Below, in pieces: positions 60,185 through 64,000 of a DNA stretch of 64,000 nt (its first letter is position 1; every line of letters begins with the position of its first letter). This stretch comes from Actinomadura barringtoniae (GTDB lineage: Bacteria > Actinomycetota > Actinomycetes > Streptosporangiales > Streptosporangiaceae). Below the pieces are notes generated by a model that did not search any database, was not told the origin of the DNA, and saw only the letters and a program-made list of their open reading frames with translations. The stretch covers positions 30,471-94,470 of the forward strand of contig NZ_JAGEOJ010000032.1 of NCBI RefSeq assembly GCF_017573505.1, given 5' to 3'. The position numbers and the translations under genes are program-made.

Positions 60185-61761
60185 ATTCCGTCCCGTAGGT
60201 AGTTGGGCCCGAGCGGGCCGTAGTGCTTGTTGATGTCGGCGGCGCCGGTACGGGCCTTGTCGACCAGCGTCCCCGCCGTGACCATCGCCTTGGTCGGCAG
60301 CCGGTCGGCGTCCAGCGTGCGGGCCCGCAGGAACGCGTCGCCCGGGCCGAGCGCCGCGTCCAGCCGTTCCCGGATCATGCACAGGCCCGTCCGCAGCGGC
60401 AGCAGGCCGCGTTCGGCGAGCCCGAAGGCGAGGGCGGCGGCGCAGAGGTGGAGGGTGATCGTGACGAAGACGCGGGCGAGGGCCTCGCGGTCGTGCGTCA
60501 TCATCCGCGCGTCGTGCAGGGCGTACGGGGTGGTCTGCTCGTTCTCGGGGAGCCGGGTGCGGAGGCGGTCCGGGTCGATGAGGGCGCCGTCGTTGTCCTT
60601 GAGGAGCAGCTTCAGCATCCGGTCGTCGTCGAGGACGAGCGACACGTTCTGCTGGTGCGCCTCCAGCGCGATGCCGTACCGGAAGAGGACCACGTTCCAC
60701 CTGAAGAGCGCGTCCAGGTAGGCGTCGAAGGTCTCCCGTACGTTCCAGCGCTCGATCACATGCCCGCCGGCCGGATCCTCTGCCAGCAGCGCGGCGACCG
60801 GGACGACGTGCGCTCTTGCCGTCTCGGCGGGGAAACGGCGTACGAGGTGGCCGAGGAGCGGGGTGCCGGCGTGGCCGTACGTCTGCTCGTCCGCCAGCAG
60901 GATCGGCAGGTGCTCCTGCTCCAGAACGCGGTGCAGCAGGCGTTCGACGCGGGCGCCGTCGGGGAGCGTGCCGGGGACGATCGTGCGGCGGTTGCGCAGG
61001 CCCAGGGTGCTCGTCGGGAGGGGCAGCTTCAGGTGGGTGAGCGAGGTGACCGCCACCGTGCGCATGGAAAGTGTGGGGCGCACGCGGAGATGTCGTTCGT
61101 CCGCAACGGCGAGCGTGGGATCGGTGCGGATGAGCGGCGCCGTGAGGGGGTGCACGGGGAAGACATCGGAATCGGTGTCCAGGCCCAGGTCTTCCGGTGC
61201 GGGCCACCACTCTGGGCGTACGCCCGCCGCCGTCACGCGCGCGTGGGGGACCGCTGCCCAGGCGAGCTCGAACGACGGGCCGAACTCGGGCGCGTACCGC
61301 CGCAGCTCCGCCGTCGTCAGCCCGCTCCTGCACCGCCCCGTCGGGTAGACGGGATGGTCGGTGTAGGCGGCGAGCGTCTCGTAGAACGTGCCGGGCCCGT
61401 GGCGCAGATCGTCCGGCGCGTGCGCGAGCCGGTCCATCACCTCCGGCCGCGCGTTCTCATGCAGCCGCAGCGTCGCCGCCGTCTCCCTGCACTCGCGCTC
61501 GAACGCCGTGACGTCGTCGCGCGGATCGGCCAGCCGCCGTACGGCCGCGAACACCTCGTCCAGCCGTATGCCCTGCGCCGGATCGACGACCAGGTCGGTC
61601 AGGAACCCGCCCTCGCGCAGCCGAACGGTCCTGCCCTCGCCGTCGCCGCCTCCGGGGAGGTCGAGCGTGCGATGGTCCGCGTCGAGGTAGCGGCGCATGC
61701 CCGCGTAGTCCTCGCGCAGCAACGTGTCCAGAACGCGGGCGGCCAGCGGCCCTTCGCTCAT
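60175..61761 (-). CDS. IucA/IucC-family siderophore synthetase (first)
   Basis: 528 residues, second NIS synthetase of the operon. Phosphate-binding region YTDHPVYPTGRCRSGL (near 135-150), then FPVHPLTAP, LRVRPTLSMRTVAVTSLTHLKLPLPTSTLG, GIALEAHQQNVSLVL and LKLLLKDNDGALIDPDRL. It departs from the usual HPxHPxxK in the first motif, so its substrate may differ from the other synthetase. ATG 61761 overlaps the stop of a 21-codon micro-ORF (ATGA). A pair of NIS synthetases usually adds two amines or alcohols in turn to a di- or tricarboxylate. Confidence 0.9.
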   Translation of the reverse strand: MSEGPLAARVLDTLLREDYAGMRRYLDADHRTLDLPGGGDGEGRTVRLREGGFLTDLVVDPAQGIRLDEVFAAVRRLADPRDDVTAFERECRETAATLRLHENARPEVMDRLAHAPDDLRHGPGTFYETLAAYTDHPVYPTGRCRSGLTTAELRRYAPEFGPSFELAWAAVPHARVTAAGVRPEWWPAPEDLGLDTDSDVFPVHPLTAPLIRTDPTLAVADERHLRVRPTLSMRTVAVTSLTHLKLPLPTSTLGLRNRRTIVPGTLPDGARVERLLHRVLEQEHLPILLADEQTYGHAGTPLLGHLVRRFPAETARAHVVPVAALLAEDPAGGHVIERWNVRETFDAYLDALFRWNVVLFRYGIALEAHQQNVSLVLDDDRMLKLLLKDNDGALIDPDRLRTRLPENEQTTPYALHDARMMTHDREALARVFVTITLHLCAAALAFGLAERGLLPLRTGLCMIRERLDAALGPGDAFLRARTLDADRLPTKAMVTAGTLVDKARTGAADINKHYGPLGPNYLRDGMCS

Positions 61762-61823
61762 CGGATCGCTTCGTTCATCGGGTCGTCGGTCGGGTCGTTC
61801 ATCGGGTCGGTCGGGTCGTTCAT
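61758..61823 (-). CDS. Micro-ORF 2 linking ATP-grasp and synthetase genes
   Basis: 21 codons plus stop, with repeats MNDPTDP, MNDPTDDP and MNEAIR. Its ATG overlaps the stop of micro-ORF 1 and its stop overlaps the synthetase start, both as ATGA. Arises from tandem duplication of the gene junction. May carry ribosomes from gene to gene; a functional peptide is unproven. Confidence 0.45.
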   Translation of the reverse strand: MNDPTDPMNDPTDDPMNEAIR

Positions 61824-61840
61824 CGGATCGTCTCGTTCAT
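61820..61840 (-). CDS. Micro-ORF 1 (six codons)
   Basis: Encodes MNETIR then stop. Its ATG overlaps the ATP-grasp stop (ATGA) and its stop overlaps the ATG of micro-ORF 2 (ATGA). The ACGATCCGATGA end duplicates the ATP-grasp 3' end. Confidence 0.4.
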   Translation of the reverse strand: MNETIR

Positions 61841-62976
61841 CGGATCGTCCAGGAGTGTGCGGCCCGGAACCGTCCGATGGCCGCCTCGACCTGCTGCTTC
61901 GCAGGGCCGATGGCGCGGATGGTGCCCAGGTAGTCGCGGTTGGTGTGGGTGAGCTCGAAGCTCTCGCCGGTCGCCCGCTGGGGCATGTAGGCGAGCCGGA
62001 CGTCGCCGTCCTTGGTCTCCATGGCCTCTGGGGCTTCGGTGAGCGTTCCGGCTCGTTCGGCCAGGACAACGTCGGCGACGGCGTGCAGGCCCGGGGGAGC
62101 GGTCGGCGCGGGCAGCCGCTCGCCGAGGTGAACGCGGAGGATCTGCTCGAAGAGCGGGATGCCAAGGAGGTCGGCCATGAGGAAGTCGCAGTGATCGCCG
62201 ATCACCCGGTAGTTGACCTCGATGATGCGTGCGCGGCCGTCATGGACGACGAACTCGGTGTGGCACGCGCCGAGGCCAATGCCCAGCGCCTTGATCTGCG
62301 CCACGATCTGGTCCGTCTCGGGCGGGGGCGGCGCCCACTCCAGACGTTCCTCGATGAAGTGGGGCGGGGGCGAGATCGTCGTCAGGTACGAGCCCAGCAC
62401 TCGCGTCTCGCGCCCGTCGCCCAGCGTCTCCAGGGTGTAGAGCTGCCCAGGCAGATACTCCTCAACGACCAGGGCGTCGGCCCGCCTTGTGCGGATCTCT
62501 TTGGTCCTGGCGGCAAGTTCGTTCGCGTCGTGCACAAGGAAGACGTCTTCGCTGGCGACGCCTTCGCGAGGCTTGAGTACGAGTGGGAACGGCGCCTCTA
62601 CCGGCACTCGTTCCGCTTCTGCGTCTGCCGCGAAGACCGGATCCCTGCTCGCCAGGTGGCGCCGCATCAGCGCCTTGTTCTTCGCCCGCGTCGCCGCTCG
62701 CCAGTCCTTGCCCGGCAAGCCGAAGTAGGTGGCGGCCAGCGCTGTCGACGCCTGAAGGAAGTCGCTGTTGGAGAAGAAGGCTGTGGGCTTCTCCGCCGCC
62801 GCGACGATCTCCCTGTAGTCCTTCACATCGCACGCTACGATCGGCCCGCCGAAGACCTTGGCATGGTCCGCGGGCCGGTCCGTCAGCAGTACGACCTGCA
62901 GTCCCAGGCGTTCTGCCGCAGGCAGGAAGCCGTGCGTCACCGAGTCGGTGACCTTCCCGGCGACGAGGTGGAGCAA
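61837..62976 (-). CDS. ATP-grasp ligase of siderophore operon
   Basis: 379 residues. ATP-grasp features: VEAPFPLVLKPREGVASEDVFLV (Lys of the first nucleotide loop, near 135), DALVVEEYLPGQLYTLETL (adenine-binding EEYLPG, near 180), and the metal site VVHDGRARIIEVNYRVIGDH (Glu-x-Asn, near 270). Such enzymes form amide or peptide bonds through acyl-phosphates, so it may join an amino acid or amine building block. The TTG start at 62976 is preferred: in frame there is no ATG or GTG upstream, GGATGGGA precedes it, and a DtxR-like box lies 15 bases upstream. First gene of the operon. Confidence 0.82.
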   Translation of the reverse strand: MLHLVAGKVTDSVTHGFLPAAERLGLQVVLLTDRPADHAKVFGGPIVACDVKDYREIVAAAEKPTAFFSNSDFLQASTALAATYFGLPGKDWRAATRAKNKALMRRHLASRDPVFAADAEAERVPVEAPFPLVLKPREGVASEDVFLVHDANELAARTKEIRTRRADALVVEEYLPGQLYTLETLGDGRETRVLGSYLTTISPPPHFIEERLEWAPPPPETDQIVAQIKALGIGLGACHTEFVVHDGRARIIEVNYRVIGDHCDFLMADLLGIPLFEQILRVHLGERLPAPTAPPGLHAVADVVLAERAGTLTEAPEAMETKDGDVRLAYMPQRATGESFELTHTNRDYLGTIRAIGPAKQQVEAAIGRFRAAHSWTIR

Positions 62977-62990
62977 GGCGTCCCATCCAG

Positions 62991-63009
62991 TGAGGTAAGG
63001 CTTGCCTAA
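62991..63009 (-). promoter_or_regulatory. DtxR/IdeR-like iron box
   Basis: TGAGGTAAGGCTTGCCTAA matches 14 of 19 positions of TTAGGTTAGCCTAACCTAA, with both AGG/CCT arms kept. Fifteen bases before the ATP-grasp start; predicted to repress the operon when iron is plentiful. Confidence 0.75.
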
Positions 63010-63107
63010 GTCGAAGAGGCCACCATACTTTCGGGGCGGCCCGTCGGAGGCAAGAACGATGGCATCGCGTGTCCCGTTCCGTCCGCCGATCCGCGAGGAT
63101 GGATTCC

Positions 63108-63716
63108 ATGGATCTTGTCGACCGCTGGGTGAGCCTCGCCGGAACCGACACCCGGCACATCGGCGTGGACCTGGACGCTCGTTACGGTGAGGAGCATCGC
63201 CGCTACCACACCCGCGCCCATCTCCTGGCCGTCCTGAACCTGGTCGACGACCTGGCCCCGCACGCCGCCGACCCCGACGCCGTCCGCCTCGCAGCCTGGT
63301 TCCACGACGCCGTCTACGACCCCGAGCGCGCCGACAACGAAGAGCGCTCCGCCCGTCTCGCCCGCCGCATGCTCGCCGACACCGACCTGCCGGCCGAGGT
63401 CGTCGAAGAGATCGCCCGCCTAATCGTTCTCACCGAGACGCACGCCCCGGACGCCGACGACCGCAACGGCCAGGTCTTGTGCGACGCCGACCTAGCCATC
63501 CTCGGTGCTGCCCCTGAGGCCTACGCCACGTATGCCGCGTCGGTGCGCGAGGAGTACGCGTTCGTGCCGGACGAGTTCTTCAAGGCTGGGCGAGCCCAGG
63601 TTCTGCGCGGGTTGTTGGAGCTGCCGTCGCTGTTCCATACGGCTGAGGCTCGTTCGCGGTTTGAGGAGCAGGCGCGCCGCAACGTCGAGACCGAGCTCAT
63701 GCTGCTGTCGGCCTGA
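63108..63716 (+). CDS. HD-domain phosphohydrolase-like protein
   Basis: 202 residues. HD superfamily residues: YHTRAHLLAVLNLVDDL (first His near 34), AAWFHDAVYDP (HD near 66) and LCDADLAILG (distal Asp near 128). Resembles predicted metal-dependent HD phosphohydrolases acting on nucleotides; the substrate is unknown. ATG 63108 is favoured by GAGG nine bases upstream; ATG 63099 is in frame. Divergent from the siderophore operon, with the iron box closer to the operon. Confidence 0.85.
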   Translation: MDLVDRWVSLAGTDTRHIGVDLDARYGEEHRRYHTRAHLLAVLNLVDDLAPHAADPDAVRLAAWFHDAVYDPERADNEERSARLARRMLADTDLPAEVVEEIARLIVLTETHAPDADDRNGQVLCDADLAILGAAPEAYATYAASVREEYAFVPDEFFKAGRAQVLRGLLELPSLFHTAEARSRFEEQARRNVETELMLLSA

Positions 63717-64000
63717 GCGTCGTCGGTCGGGTTCTCTTTCTTCTTGGTTGCTGGTTCTGGGTTCTTCTTGGTTCTTTTTCTTGGTTCTTTGAGTGCGGCT
63801 CTTGGCGGCAGCGGCCTCCCCTTCCGTGGGGGTTGGGTGCCCGGCTGCCGGGTGGGTGTTGGTTGAAGGCCGAAAGGCTCGGCGACGAGGAAGGTGGGGG
63901 CGGGGTTGGGGGTGCTGGTCGGCTGCGGGCTTGGCGCGGGTTGGGCTTGGTGCTTGTGGCGGGTGCGTGGCGGGGTTGGCGTTCGTGCCTGTAGGTCCGG
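63717..64000. other. Gene-free tail with TTCTTGG reiterations
   Basis: No supported coding frame. Bases 63741-63792 are T-rich with imperfect repeats of TTCTTGGTT, directly after the HD gene stop. The rest is G-rich, simple-sequence-like DNA. Confidence 0.5.

Noticed and set aside
60223..63009. A 928-codon + strand frame opposite the siderophore genes
   Set aside because: Antisense to two IucA/IucC synthetases and an ATP-grasp enzyme with intact motifs; no domain visible.

Overview
High-GC, densely packed sequence with abundant GTG/TTG starts and many actinobacterial marker families (AdnA/AdnB, DUF3107, DUF397 plus DUF5753-type HTH, MoeZ, an LpdA-like flavoprotein, mycosin-like S8 proteases, several Ser/Thr kinases). 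I infer an actinomycete, probably from the Streptosporangiales/Thermomonosporaceae (Actinomadura-like) area. The genus is a guess from gene content. No rRNA, tRNA, insertion sequence, prophage or CRISPR array was recognised, so this reads as chromosome core mixed with lineage-specific blocks.

Layout. 1-8.2 kb: partial Ser/Thr kinase, NUDIX, PHP, an MBL-fold protein, a RecB-like nuclease, MpaB-type oxygenase, alpha/beta hydrolase and GDPD. 8.2-15.6 kb: Tat-exported phospholipase C, a DEAD-box helicase apparently starting at CTG, then a lipoprotein and kinase pair. 15.6-19 kb: small conserved proteins, a TetR regulator and a flavoprotein lacking disulfide-reductase catalytic residues. 19-22 kb: an NHEJ locus (LigD-type polymerase, separate ATP-dependent ligase, Ku). 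22-26 kb: SGNH hydrolase and a WhiJ-like signalling trio (ATPase, HTH, DUF397). 26-30 kb: K+-channel-like protein, MMPL exporter and divergent TetR. 30-31.4 kb: MoeZ. 32-38.4 kb: three tandem copies of a two-gene module (membrane protein A plus subtilisin-like protease B) and the remnant of a fourth protease gene; the third protease has lost its catalytic triad. 38.4-46.2 kb: alkyltransferase-like protein, phosphodiester glycosidase, a 1780-residue lectin protein with eleven repeats, and a secreted repeat protein. 46.4-53.1 kb: adnA-adnB. 53.2-58.4 kb: methyltransferase, a possible SOS-regulated small gene, an antiporter, an acyl-CoA synthetase and HtpX. 58.4-63 kb: a three-gene siderophore-type operon (ATP-grasp and two IucA/IucC synthetases) behind a DtxR/IdeR-like iron box, with two micro-ORFs linking the first two genes by ATGA overlaps. 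An HD-domain protein closes the window.

Two themes cut across the window. DNA double-strand-break repair is strongly represented (AdnAB, Ku, LigD polymerase, ligase, RecB-like nuclease). Short tandem duplications repeatedly sit exactly on stop codons of otherwise unrelated genes. The most novel candidates are the A-B protease array with its pseudoprotease and gene relic, and the compact iron-box siderophore operon with its chain of overlapping micro-ORFs.
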